From Leptospira haakeii (lineage in GTDB: Bacteria; Spirochaetota; Leptospiria; Leptospirales; Leptospiraceae), in NCBI RefSeq assembly GCF_002812045.1, contig NZ_NPEG01000002.1, forward strand, positions 372,001 to 436,000: a DNA stretch of 64,000 bases, given 5' to 3'. Made by a program: the position numbers and the translations under genes. This document shows, in pieces, positions 54,210 to 62,633 of the stretch. Positions within the stretch are counted from its first letter, which is position 1, and every line of letters starts with the position of its first letter. Below the pieces are notes generated by a model. It was not told the DNA's origin. It did not search any database and saw only the letters and a program-made list of their open reading frames with translations.

Positions 54210-54225
54210 TGTTGGAAGTTCTACA
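54210..54225. repeat. Variant 16-bp palindrome TGTTGGAAGTTCTACA
   Basis: Imperfect member of the dyad family, located 79 bases upstream of the membrane histidine kinase start. On the minus strand it reads TGTAGAACTTCCAACA, close to the site at 4166 (TGTAGGACTTCCAACA). Confidence 0.45.
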
Positions 54226-54268
54226 AACGTTTTACAACAAACTTCTTATCATTAGAACAAGTTTGGAT

Positions 54269-54997
54269 TTAATATAAGGTTCGCGCACTTTTATCCGGAA
54301 TATGAGGAAGGAAATTTAAACTCACAGGAATATATCTACCTCTTACCCAACGAAACATACTCACAGAACTATTCCAGATCCAAGGCATCCATGTAAAAAC
54401 ATCTTCGTCTTGTTTGAGTATCCTTTTCAAGGTTAAGGAAATAGGAGTACCTGAAGTAAAGATAAATGTCCTTTCTGAATTAGAAGGCTGAAAATATGTA
54501 TCACAAGCCAGATCCACTCTGGATTGAAAGTTTTTAAAAGTTTCAATCCCTGGCGGAGTGAAGTCTCCTTTTCTCCAAACGGATAAGATCTCCTCAGTCA
54601 GTTTAAAAAACAAAGCAGCAGATCGAACCCCACCTTTTAATCTAACTTTAGAAAATTGTAATAAGGATCTTTGAAATTCGGGTCTGGTCCCGGAAAGATA
54701 TTCAGCGTATTTTTTCCATAACTCGGAAGGAAATTCATTCCAATTTGCATCGAAAGAATGAAAATCAACATCCGTATTGAGATCGGAACGAACTGTATGG
54801 ATCCCCTTCATAAAAAATTCTGCAGTTTCTTTATGCCTTCTCATTGTCCCGGAGATAATCTTATCCGGAAAATCCCCATTAGAAGCCATATACTTTCCAA
54901 GGGCAAAGGCTTGTTCTTTACCCTTATCGGTCAATAGATCGTAATCTTCTCCCGTGGAGTTCGCCTGTCCGTGGCGAATCAGATATATTACGGACAT
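54269..54997 (-). CDS. Histidine phosphatase family protein
   Basis: A cytoplasmic 242-residue protein of the phosphoglycerate-mutase-like superfamily. The RHG motif is in VIYLIRHGQANSTGEDYDLL (about residues 3-22), followed by LTDKGKEQAFALGKYM and the second Arg in ISGTMRRHKETAEFF (about 50). The second catalytic His should lie in the C-terminal half, where TFIFTSGTPISLTL has Gly-Thr in place of the usual S-H-G, so the last His is not obvious. It is the last gene of the five-gene operon that starts at 58737, two bases after the DUF6285 stop. A phosphoester substrate tied to that pathway is an inference. Confidence 0.8.
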   Translation of the reverse strand: MSVIYLIRHGQANSTGEDYDLLTDKGKEQAFALGKYMASNGDFPDKIISGTMRRHKETAEFFMKGIHTVRSDLNTDVDFHSFDANWNEFPSELWKKYAEYLSGTRPEFQRSLLQFSKVRLKGGVRSAALFFKLTEEILSVWRKGDFTPPGIETFKNFQSRVDLACDTYFQPSNSERTFIFTSGTPISLTLKRILKQDEDVFTWMPWIWNSSVSMFRWVRGRYIPVSLNFLPHIPDKSARTLY

Positions 54998-54999
54998 GT

Positions 55000-55395
55000 T
55001 TAGGATTCCGTAGTGAATCTAGGATTTACGATCTCAACTTTTTCGATTACGGATTCTTTTATATGTTTCCAGTATTCCGTATCTTCCAAAGATTTTTTTT
55101 CCTTTCGGATAATATCTCTCAGCTCTTCATTCCAAGTAGAAGTAAGACTCTTCTTTTCATTCCAAGTTTTAGGGAACTCTGATTTTTTTTTGAGTAAAGA
55201 AGCAAGCCTGGTAAGTTCTTTGTCTATAGATTCTTCTCCGGAACGTATTTCCCTGGAGATTACTCCGAGCATATTCCAACTTACTAATGTTTTATATGCG
55301 AGAAGGTCCTTGTCCCTAAACTCAGGTAGGACTTCCTTCATCAGAAAATCCTGGATCGCTTCCAATAATTCCGTGGCGCTTGGTTTATCCTGCAT
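55000..55395 (-). CDS. DUF6285-like small protein (LvaB-like)
   Basis: A 131-residue all-helical protein (SATELLEAIQDFLMKEVLPE, LAYKTLVSWNMLGVISREIR). The pattern fits the DUF6285 group, small partners encoded beside an APH-type kinase and an acyl-CoA dehydrogenase. In Pseudomonas putida levulinate catabolism, the kinase LvaA works with a small partner LvaB; the position here between kinase and phosphatase genes suggests the same role. Equating the two families is from memory. AAGGA precedes ATG. It is 10 bases after the kinase gene. Confidence 0.7.
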   Translation of the reverse strand: MQDKPSATELLEAIQDFLMKEVLPEFRDKDLLAYKTLVSWNMLGVISREIRSGEESIDKELTRLASLLKKKSEFPKTWNEKKSLTSTWNEELRDIIRKEKKSLEDTEYWKHIKESVIEKVEIVNPRFTTES

Positions 55396-55405
55396 TATGA
55401 TTTCC

Positions 55406-56449
55406 TTATTTTATGGACTCTTCAATGAGTCGCATTGCCTCGTATTCCATCTCACAGGCCCTTCTTCCTATGGATGCGAGTTCTATTCCTTTATCTTTTC
55501 CGGAAAGATGACGTTCTGCTTGGCCGATACAACCGATTGCCCAGCGAAGATTCCCCATCACTTCCCAATATCTGATTTTGATAGGATCCAGTTTTACACC
55601 GGAAGCCTTTTCGTAGATCTCATAAAACTCGGAACGATCTGCGAAACCACCTGCTTCTTTATTCAGTTTTCCGAATCTCCAATCTCTCATACATAACCAT
55701 GTCAGATCTTCGTGACGATCTCCCCAATGAGCAAATTCCCAATCCACAATTCCTTGTAGACCTTCCGAATTCACCATGAAGTTTCCCGTTCTAAAATCTC
55801 CGTGAATCAGAACGACTGCATCACTTTCCGGAGCATTCTTCTCTAACCAATTCAAAATGATTTCCATAGCGGGATAAGCTCCTTCCATGGATTCCAATTG
55901 AGAACGTAATGCTTGGACAGATCCTTGGGCCACCGTTTTGCCGCTTACATGTTGCCCAAGATTCAAAACTTCTTTTAGTTTTTCATCCTTACATTTTTCA
56001 GGAGTCACTGAATGGATACTCGCAAGATTTTCTGCAAGTTCTTGTGTGATCTGTTTACGGACCTTATTTAAACTTGGATCTTTTACTACGAATCTTCCCG
56101 TAGCTTTACCTTGGATCCTTTTCATAAAGTAGAATGGATTGCCAGTAACTGAGTTATCAGATTCAAGCCAAAATGGTTCAGGAGTTTTAACACCTGCTTC
56201 GAATGCCATTCTACAAACCTTGAACTCGTTGATCCTAGACAAAGAAGCGAGTAAAGAAGCTCCCTTATCGGTTCTATATACTGTTTGGTATTGACCTGAT
56301 TCAGGACCACCATTCACTTTAATGTCTGCGGAAAAATTTTCCTGGCAGGCTCCTCCCGAAAGAGAAACCATATTAGCGATTTCTACTGTTCCTTGGAGCC
56401 TTTTTCCTAAATATGATTCCAGCCTTTCCTTCAATTCGGAATCTTTCAC
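55406..56449 (-). CDS. APH-family kinase (LvaA/ACAD10-11 kinase-like)
   Basis: Aminoglycoside-phosphotransferase fold of 347 residues. Seen are the N-lobe SLSGGACQENFSADIKV, the Brenner catalytic motif VVLIHGDFRTGNFMV (about residues 218-232) with Asp and Asn in place, and IVDWEFAHWGDRHEDLTWLC with the metal-binding Asp (about 240-260). In ACAD10/11 proteins and in LvaA this kinase phosphorylates the 4-hydroxyl of a 4-hydroxyacyl-CoA. Here kinase, dehydrogenase-like and DUF6285 genes are adjacent with gaps of 2 and 10 bases, so that role is favoured over antibiotic resistance. Start GTG 56449. Confidence 0.85.
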   Translation of the reverse strand: MKDSELKERLESYLGKRLQGTVEIANMVSLSGGACQENFSADIKVNGGPESGQYQTVYRTDKGASLLASLSRINEFKVCRMAFEAGVKTPEPFWLESDNSVTGNPFYFMKRIQGKATGRFVVKDPSLNKVRKQITQELAENLASIHSVTPEKCKDEKLKEVLNLGQHVSGKTVAQGSVQALRSQLESMEGAYPAMEIILNWLEKNAPESDAVVLIHGDFRTGNFMVNSEGLQGIVDWEFAHWGDRHEDLTWLCMRDWRFGKLNKEAGGFADRSEFYEIYEKASGVKLDPIKIRYWEVMGNLRWAIGCIGQAERHLSGKDKGIELASIGRRACEMEYEAMRLIEESIK

Positions 56450-56451
56450 GA

Positions 56452-57627
56452 TTAGAAGCTCTCCTTTCCGGATATTAAATTCCTGCCGATCACCATCTTA
56501 TGGGTTTCGGTTGGACCGTCAGCGATCCTTGCGGCCCTCGCATCTCTATAAAATAATTCTAATTTAAGATAACGGCTAAAACCATGAGATCCACAGATCT
56601 GGATTGCCCTATCAATACATTTGTTCAATGTTTCACTGACCTGCCACTTAGCTAAAGAAACGGCCTGTCTTGCATCCCCACCTTTACGAAGAATGTCGGC
56701 AGCCTTTAACGTAAGTAAAAAACCTGATTCTATTTCTAAAGAAGATTCAGCAAACATCCATTGGATACCTTGGTGATCGGCTAATTTTCCGCCGAATAAT
56801 TCTCTTTTGATCGCGTATTCTCTTGCAATCTCCATAGATCTTCTGGCAAGTCCGATCCATCTCATACAATGTGTAAGTCTTGCAGGCCCTAGTCTTTCTT
56901 GGGAAAGTCGGAAACCTTCTCCTATTTTTCCGAGTACTTGTGACTCATGAACTTTTACATTTTCAAATTTTAATTCACAGTGCCCGCCTGGACCATGTGA
57001 ACCTAAAACCCCGATTTCCTGCACCATTGTATAGCCTGGCGCATCGGTAGGAACTAAGAACATAGAAGTTCTTCTGAAACTATCATTCACCTTGGACATC
57101 ACGATCAAGAAAGAAGCACCATTCGCCCCGGTGCAGTACCATTTATGGCCGTTAAGAATATAGTGATCTCCGTCTTTCACCGCGTTAGTCGAAAGAGTAG
57201 TAGGATCCGAACCCGCGCCTGGAGGAGGCTCTGTCATTGCAAACCCCGAGCGGATTTTTCCTTCAACAAGAGGATGATAATACTTCTTCTTTTGTTCTTC
57301 GTTTGCGGCTAAATGAAGAAGATGCATATTCCCCTCATCGGGAGCGTCGCAGTTGCAAAGATAAGGAGCGATAGGAGAACGTCCCAACTCGCTGAATACA
57401 AGTGCGGTTCCAACTAAGTCCAGTCCTAATCCGCCTTCCGATTTAGGAAGATGAGCGGTCCATAATCCTCTTTTTTTGGCTTCTTCTCTTAACTTTTGAA
57501 CGATAGTCTCCGGCATTCTACCATGATCGTAATCGTAATGATCTTCGGCTGGGATGGCGATCTCATCCACGAATGCCTTTGCTTTTCCCCTGATTTCGTC
57601 TAATTCCTTAGGTATGGATAAATCCAT
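56452..57627 (-). CDS. Acyl-CoA dehydrogenase-like (LvaC/ACAD11-type)
   Basis: Full-length flavoprotein of 391 residues with FAD/acyl-CoA motifs [18 protein letters not shown] (about 130-147), [14 protein letters not shown], and the C-terminal helical domain ([40 protein letters not shown]). Where ordinary acyl-CoA dehydrogenases have the catalytic Glu in YEGT, this protein reads [11 protein letters not shown], the form seen in the ACAD10/11 and LvaC group, whose role is to eliminate phosphate from 4-phosphoacyl-CoA and give the enoyl-CoA rather than a simple oxidation. It is two bases from the kinase gene and 21 bases after the lactonase-like gene. Confidence 0.87.
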   Translation of the reverse strand: MDLSIPKELDEIRGKAKAFVDEIAIPAEDHYDYDHGRMPETIVQKLREEAKKRGLWTAHLPKSEGGLGLDLVGTALVFSELGRSPIAPYLCNCDAPDEGNMHLLHLAANEEQKKKYYHPLVEGKIRSGFAMTEPPPGAGSDPTTLSTNAVKDGDHYILNGHKWYCTGANGASFLIVMSKVNDSFRRTSMFLVPTDAPGYTMVQEIGVLGSHGPGGHCELKFENVKVHESQVLGKIGEGFRLSQERLGPARLTHCMRWIGLARRSMEIAREYAIKRELFGGKLADHQGIQWMFAESSLEIESGFLLTLKAADILRKGGDARQAVSLAKWQVSETLNKCIDRAIQICGSHGFSRYLKLELFYRDARAARIADGPTETHKMVIGRNLISGKESF

Positions 57628-57648
57628 GATATATTCAATTTTCCTTAT

Positions 57649-58737
57649 TTATTCTTTTATTAATTCAGGAGGAAGTTTGAACTTTCCTATCCTGTCGTTA
57701 TGAAGACTCCCTAAATAGATATACTCCCCTTTTCTTTTCACGGAAGTGATCTCTTTTAGATGTTTTCCTTTCGGCTCCTGGAAACTTGCTTCTACTATTC
57801 CGTTTTCATCCAGAACGACTGCGAAACCGTACGGTTGAGGCTTAGGCCAAAGGAATTTAGGTAGTTTAGCTACAATTGATTTTGTCCAAGGACGAGGATG
57901 TAGGATTTTATCCACCATATTATTCCGAACGGTGAATAACGCTAGATAGAAATGCCCTTTACGATCCGAGGAAATATTATCCGGAAACCCTGGAAGATTT
58001 TCCGCCCAGATCTCGCTTGTTCCAGCCTTAGGCCCTTTGATCCAATATCTATGGATCCTATATTTATAAGTTTCGTTTAATACTAAAAAGTCCTCATTTT
58101 TAGAAAGTGCCACTCCATTCGGAAAGAAAAGATCCTTCATTAGGGTTGTTGTCTTTTTAGTATGAGGATCGTATTTTAATAAACGACCGTGAGGAACCGA
58201 CTCCATTAGATCATACAGATATTCTGCAGAACCGTATTTATCACTCGCATCTGAAAAGTAGATCGTTCCATCTTTAGCAACATCTAGATCGTCTGTGAAT
58301 TTGAAAGGAATACCTTCTGATTCAGTACTAAGAACTTCTACCTTCCCGTCTTTGCTGATCTTTAATAACCCTTTGATCGCATCCGCAACTATTATGGAAC
58401 CGTCTCCTAATAATTTCATTCCAAGAGGTCGGCCCCCCGTGAATGCGTGTGCCTTCATTTCTCCATCTTTGGAGATAAGATACACTTTGCCATCTTCACT
58501 CGCAGAATAGATATTACCTTCGTCGTCGGGTTCGATATCTTCTGGACCATGTATCTTTCCGAGTGCGATTAGTTCTGCGGATTCCAAGGCTTTGTTTTCC
58601 TGGAAGCCACCAATCAAACCTGTATCGATAGGAGGTTGGTAGGCAATTGGTTTAATAGGAGAAGGTTTGAGTGCAAAACCTATTATAAAAATGATAATGA
58701 ACGCTGCAGAGAGCAGGAGGATTTTTTTCGTGTTCAC
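57649..58737 (-). CDS. Membrane-anchored SMP-30/strictosidine-synthase-like (APMAP-type) propeller, possible lactonase
   Basis: GTG 58737 is chosen because AAGGAGGG lies six bases upstream and the product then starts MNTKKILLLSAAFIIIFIIG, a signal anchor; the longer frame to 58869 has a hydrophilic leader. The 362-residue protein holds a six-bladed propeller (about 60-360): LGKIHGPEDIEPDDEGNIYS, LDVAKDGTIYFSDASDKYGS, PHGRLLKYDPHTKKTTTLM, FFPNGVALSKNEDFLVLNET, RYWIKGPKAGTSEIW, LPGFPDNISSDRKGHFYLAL. Relatives act as lactonases or arylesterases or bind Ca. It heads the operon with ACAD, kinase and DUF6285 genes, which makes hydrolysis of a gamma-lactone to a 4-hydroxy acid an attractive but unproven job. 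Confidence 0.82.
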   Translation of the reverse strand: MNTKKILLLSAAFIIIFIIGFALKPSPIKPIAYQPPIDTGLIGGFQENKALESAELIALGKIHGPEDIEPDDEGNIYSASEDGKVYLISKDGEMKAHAFTGGRPLGMKLLGDGSIIVADAIKGLLKISKDGKVEVLSTESEGIPFKFTDDLDVAKDGTIYFSDASDKYGSAEYLYDLMESVPHGRLLKYDPHTKKTTTLMKDLFFPNGVALSKNEDFLVLNETYKYRIHRYWIKGPKAGTSEIWAENLPGFPDNISSDRKGHFYLALFTVRNNMVDKILHPRPWTKSIVAKLPKFLWPKPQPYGFAVVLDENGIVEASFQEPKGKHLKEITSVKRKGEYIYLGSLHNDRIGKFKLPPELIKE

Positions 58738-58901
58738 GATTCCCTCCTTAGGGAAAACGAATGAGACGCTACTCACGAAGGTCGGGCAGTCAACGTAAAA
58801 TTCTGAGGTTCCCGCCTTCTTACCAGAATAATTGATTGCGGCTCCCAACCAATCGCCGATATCGTACATGAGGACTGAAAACTTTTCCAGTCCGTTTTAG
58901 C

Positions 58902-59534
58902 ATGAAGATCTCCGAAGATATGGTAAACAAACACGGCCTCCGCTTTAAGGAATCCGCTGTTATTTTCGATGAGAACGAACCTGCAGATCAAATGTATCTG
59001 ATCCTTTCCGGAAAAGTAGGGATCCATAAAAAAGTAAAAGAAGCATTCAAACTTCTTATAGAACTAAAAGAAGGGGATATGTTCGGTGAGATGGCACTGG
59101 TGGATCGCAAACCCAGAAGCGCAAGAGCCATCGCAAAAACCGACGTATTATTATTTGCGATCACCGAGAGCGTGTTCTATAACCTAATCCAGACCAATCC
59201 TTCTTTTTCTTTAAAGATGGTTAAAATGCTTTCTTCCAGATTAAGAGAGACCAACCAAACCATAGCTAGTCTTTTAAAAGGAGACAGGAAGAATATTGTA
59301 ACTTCTGCGCTCATTACTTTCGCACAAACGAGAGGAGAGCAAGAAGATGGACAATACAAAGTACATTTGGCGGCATTTATGAAATGGGCCATCTTAAGAG
59401 TTGGATTAGAACATACGGATCTTGTATCCGCGATCAATCTTTTGGTAAAAGATAAGATGGTCGAACAACCTAAAAACGATCCCAGCCATATAATGATACG
59501 GGACACGTTTTTTAAATACACATTGGACCAGTAA
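58902..59534 (+). CDS. Cyclic-nucleotide-binding (Crp-like) protein
   Basis: Residues about 10-125 form a cNMP-binding domain: [48 protein letters not shown], which is the phosphate-binding cassette with the usual Glu and Arg. A C helix follows ([20 protein letters not shown]) and a C-terminal 75 residues that look like a winged helix ([20 protein letters not shown] type), though no clear recognition helix is seen, so DNA binding is uncertain. It is likely a cAMP- or cGMP-responsive regulator. It is three bases from the acyltransferase gene and divergent from the lactonase-like operon, which it could control. Confidence 0.82.
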   Translation: MKISEDMVNKHGLRFKESAVIFDENEPADQMYLILSGKVGIHKKVKEAFKLLIELKEGDMFGEMALVDRKPRSARAIAKTDVLLFAITESVFYNLIQTNPSFSLKMVKMLSSRLRETNQTIASLLKGDRKNIVTSALITFAQTRGEQEDGQYKVHLAAFMKWAILRVGLEHTDLVSAINLLVKDKMVEQPKNDPSHIMIRDTFFKYTLDQ

Positions 59535-59537
59535 TTC

Positions 59538-60734
59538 TTGGCTGAGCAAAGCTTACCGGCCAAACAAAACAGGCTCGATTATTTAGACAATCTCAGATCC
59601 TTCGCATTATTATTAGGATTAGCATTCCATGTGGCGATCGTATATGCCGCAATCATCATATATCCATTACGGAATGATGATAGATCAATCGCGTTCGACG
59701 TATTCGGGGAATGGGTACACCTTTTCAGGATGCCGATGTTCTTCGTACTCTCCGGATATTTTACGGAGAGGATTTATCTTTCTAAAACATTAAAAGAATT
59801 CTTAAGATTAAGGGCATTAAGGATCATTCTTCCTTTGATCCCAGGGATCATATTATTCGCACCGATGCAATATTATGTGAACGCATTACAAGAAGGCTAT
59901 CAAGGGAACTATTTCACATTTTTATGGGAAGAATTCTTACTTAAAAATCCAGCCCCTTCTCACCTTTGGTTCATTCTATATTTAGCATTATATACATTTT
60001 TATATTTAGGTGTCCGGCCCGTAATCTCCAGGATCGGAAAATTTTTACTTCCTTCTTCCAGATATGGAGAAGAAGGATCCGAAAAAAGACCGAGCATAAA
60101 ATGGGAAACATTACTGATCGCTGGAATTTGGTGCACAATATGGACCTGCGGTATTAATTACTTTTTCCTAAAAGACCAAAAATACCTGAACATAGAGCCG
60201 GTACAATTCATATACGATTTCAGCTTCTTCTTATTCGGAAGTTTTTTGATCGGGAAAGAAAGTACGATCTTAAAAGGGAAAACAAATCGTCTCGAGATCA
60301 TCCTACTCGGATTTTTAGCCTTTATATTTTTCGGATTATTCTATTGGGTAAGCACAATCGATCCATATTGGTCTTATTTCGGATATACCGGATTCGGAAT
60401 GAGAATACTTCACATTTTTCTAAAATGTTTGGGTGGTTGGATCTGGATCGCGTTTTTTATCCGGCTCTTCCAATTATTCTTTAACAAAACAGGAAAGCTC
60501 AGTTCTTATTTAAGAGAATCCAGTTTGCCAGTGTATTTAATCCATCATCCTATTTCTCTTGGGGTCGGATTTTTGGTAGTAGGCACAGGTCTTTCTATTT
60601 GGATCAAATTTTCACTTCATATCTTCTTTGTATACGCTCTGACTTTTTTAGTGTATCATTTCATTATTCGAGATTCTAATTTTTGGCTGACTGTACTTGG
60701 AAATAAAGGGATCAGCTTCAAGAGAAATAAATAA
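59538..60734 (+). CDS. Acyltransferase family 3 membrane protein (OpgC-like)
   Basis: A 398-residue integral protein with ten or so transmembrane helices. The N-terminus RLDYLDNLRSFALLLGLAFH carries the conserved Arg-x-Leu-Asp and the catalytic His, and FRMPMFFVLSGYFTER (about residues 60-75) is the second family motif. FLRLRALRIILPLIPGI follows. A long loop near residues 165-185 is polar. Such proteins O-acylate surface or periplasmic glycans. The TTG start is three bases after the stop of the cNMP-binding gene, so the two are coupled. Confidence 0.87.
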   Translation: MAEQSLPAKQNRLDYLDNLRSFALLLGLAFHVAIVYAAIIIYPLRNDDRSIAFDVFGEWVHLFRMPMFFVLSGYFTERIYLSKTLKEFLRLRALRIILPLIPGIILFAPMQYYVNALQEGYQGNYFTFLWEEFLLKNPAPSHLWFILYLALYTFLYLGVRPVISRIGKFLLPSSRYGEEGSEKRPSIKWETLLIAGIWCTIWTCGINYFFLKDQKYLNIEPVQFIYDFSFFLFGSFLIGKESTILKGKTNRLEIILLGFLAFIFFGLFYWVSTIDPYWSYFGYTGFGMRILHIFLKCLGGWIWIAFFIRLFQLFFNKTGKLSSYLRESSLPVYLIHHPISLGVGFLVVGTGLSIWIKFSLHIFFVYALTFLVYHFIIRDSNFWLTVLGNKGISFKRNK

Positions 60735-60901
60735 GATAGCCGAAATCGCCGATTTTCTGTCAGATCCTCTTGGATTGTCCTTTTCAAATATCCGCGTTTT
60801 CTCTTCGGCTTCTACTTATAAAGACTATCGAATCTAGTAACTCTACGAATAGAAATTTATTTACTTACGGGTCATAATTTTCCTACAAAGGCAAGGAAAT
60901 C

Positions 60902-61888
60902 ATGAACCTCAATCGAAAAACTTGGATCTATATTCTTTTATTCTACACGATAGGACTTGTAGGTTGTACGAAAGACAATAACAGCACAGATCCTTTAATG
61001 TATTTGGTCGTCCTTAATGGACTTCCTGTTGCAGATATCGTATTTGAAAAAGGTTTTCCCGGCTCAGACAATACTCTTACTACAAATAATTTCACAGGAG
61101 TTGCGGGGGATTATTCGATTACGATAGGTGGAGAAGCAGCCACTGGGATCAATCTTCCCGGAGATGGAAGTTTAGAATTTATTATGCCTACGATCTCAGG
61201 GATCACTGAGAACACAACTGTTCCATTGGTGGTTACCAAAAATGGAAATCCATTACTTTCTAAAACCGTAAGATACAGGCCGATTATAGACTTTACTATA
61301 GGAGCACCGGATAGTTATGGCAGACTCATCAGTGCCGCAGATAAAAACAGTTACCTCAAGATTACGTTAGGAAGCACAGGAGATGTTCTTTTTAATATAT
61401 TCGGATATGTCGGAGCCAATCTAAATTTATACTATTATAGCAGTCCTACAGGTTCCAAGACCACGATCGTAGAAAATGAAAAAACGGGAGCCCAATTTAA
61501 AAAAGTAAATCTAGCCAGTGGAACTTATATTATAGAAATCAGATATTCTGGCGGCGTATTTCCTGCAAGTTACAGAACCAATATCGCAAACGGTCAAATT
61601 CAGGCAACCTCGGTTTCCAACCAGATGGACTATGCCAGATGTTACGATACTTTAGGAGGAGGAACTACGTACGTAGGTGCTTCATACGATTGTAACGGCT
61701 TAAACGGAGGCTCATTTACTCGTAGTGGAAGATGTACTTACCCTACCGATGGCGGAATTACAACCAGAAGTTATTATACCAGCGGAACTGGGTTTGGAGG
61801 ATTCGACCCTTGGTATGCGCAAACCACTTGCACCCAGCCTGGCTATGGATCTTATAATGAATACGAAGCTATTTATGAATTTAACTAA
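60902..61888 (+). CDS. Lipoprotein, beta-rich, Cys/Tyr-rich C-terminus
   Basis: AAGGA precedes ATG. The lipobox is GLVGC (Cys about residue 22). Residues about 40-125 look like an Ig/IPT-like sandwich (DYSITIGGEAATGINLPGDG, NTTVPLVVTKNGNPLLS), about 130-235 a second strand-rich domain resembling C-terminal pre-peptidase-type modules (YLKITLGSTGDVLFNIFGYV, GTYIIEIRYSGGVFPASY), and the last 85 residues are rich in Tyr, Gly, Thr with six Cys (ARCYDTLGGG, SYDCNGLNGG, GRCTYPTDGG, TTCTQPGYG). No family is recognised. Probably surface-exposed. The mature N-terminus CTKDNNSTD is like that of the two esterase lipoproteins. Confidence 0.75.
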   Translation: MNLNRKTWIYILLFYTIGLVGCTKDNNSTDPLMYLVVLNGLPVADIVFEKGFPGSDNTLTTNNFTGVAGDYSITIGGEAATGINLPGDGSLEFIMPTISGITENTTVPLVVTKNGNPLLSKTVRYRPIIDFTIGAPDSYGRLISAADKNSYLKITLGSTGDVLFNIFGYVGANLNLYYYSSPTGSKTTIVENEKTGAQFKKVNLASGTYIIEIRYSGGVFPASYRTNIANGQIQATSVSNQMDYARCYDTLGGGTTYVGASYDCNGLNGGSFTRSGRCTYPTDGGITTRSYYTSGTGFGGFDPWYAQTTCTQPGYGSYNEYEAIYEFN

Positions 61889-61952
61889 GGAAAAGTCCTT
61901 CATAATTTTATAATATTTCTGCGGGTTCGGAAAATTTTAAGGATTGCCATTG

Positions 61953-62633
61953 GTGATATATTCTCCAAAATCCGAGAAGATGTCCGTCCGAACCCGTCCT
62001 AAAATATTTTTGATAGACGATCATCCAATCGTTCGTTCCGGATTAGAATCCGAGCTCAAGGCTTCCGGTGATTATGAATACTCAGGCTCTGCCTCTTCTA
62101 TAAAAGAAGGCACCAAAATGATGAGCTTCACCAGACCGGACTTGCTGATCTGTGATGTTTCTCTCCAGGATGAAAATGGGATCAAAGAGTTAGATTCTAT
62201 TCGTAAAAAATTTCCAGATATGAAGATCGTATTTTTGACAATGCATAGGGATTGGTCCTATTTGCAGGATGCTATCTCCGCTGGTGCAGATGGATATATT
62301 CTCAAAAGTGATTCCATGGAATCTATCATGGCCTCCATTAAAAAAGTATTAAACAGAGGTAAGGTATTTCCCGGAGAGATCGCGAATTTCAGCTATGACG
62401 AAAAACATATTAGAGAAGTTGCCGAGATCGTTAAAAAACTCACCAAAAGAGAAAGCCAGATCTTGAACTTTCTATCCAAAGGAAAATTAAATAGAGAGAT
62501 CGCAGAGGAATTAAAACTAAGCGTTAGAACGGTTGAGGCTCATAGAGCATCCATTTTCAAAAAGTTAGAAGTGGACAATATGGTTGAATTGACCAGAGTC
62601 TTAGTTCAACTCAAGTCTTTAGACACGGACTAA
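61953..62633 (+). CDS. NarL/FixJ-type response regulator
   Basis: A REC domain (KIFLIDDHPIVRSGLESELK; acceptor Asp in PDLLICDVSLQDENG; Lys in GYILKSDS) and a LuxR-type HTH (about 150-215; LTKRESQILNFLSKGKLNRE, RTVEAHRASIFKKL). Start options are TTG 61950, GTG 61953 and ATG 61980; AAGGA at 61939-61943 suits the first two, so GTG is used here with little weight. It converges tail to tail on the histidine kinase at 62630 with four bases of overlap, and is the likely partner of that kinase by proximity (inference). Confidence 0.9.
   Translation: MIYSPKSEKMSVRTRPKIFLIDDHPIVRSGLESELKASGDYEYSGSASSIKEGTKMMSFTRPDLLICDVSLQDENGIKELDSIRKKFPDMKIVFLTMHRDWSYLQDAISAGADGYILKSDSMESIMASIKKVLNRGKVFPGEIANFSYDEKHIREVAEIVKKLTKRESQILNFLSKGKLNREIAEELKLSVRTVEAHRASIFKKLEVDNMVELTRVLVQLKSLDTD

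Noticed and set aside
55013..55696. 227-residue plus-strand frame opposite DUF6285 and kinase genes
   Set aside because: Antisense to two real genes; Ser/Phe-rich shadow, no signal or domain.
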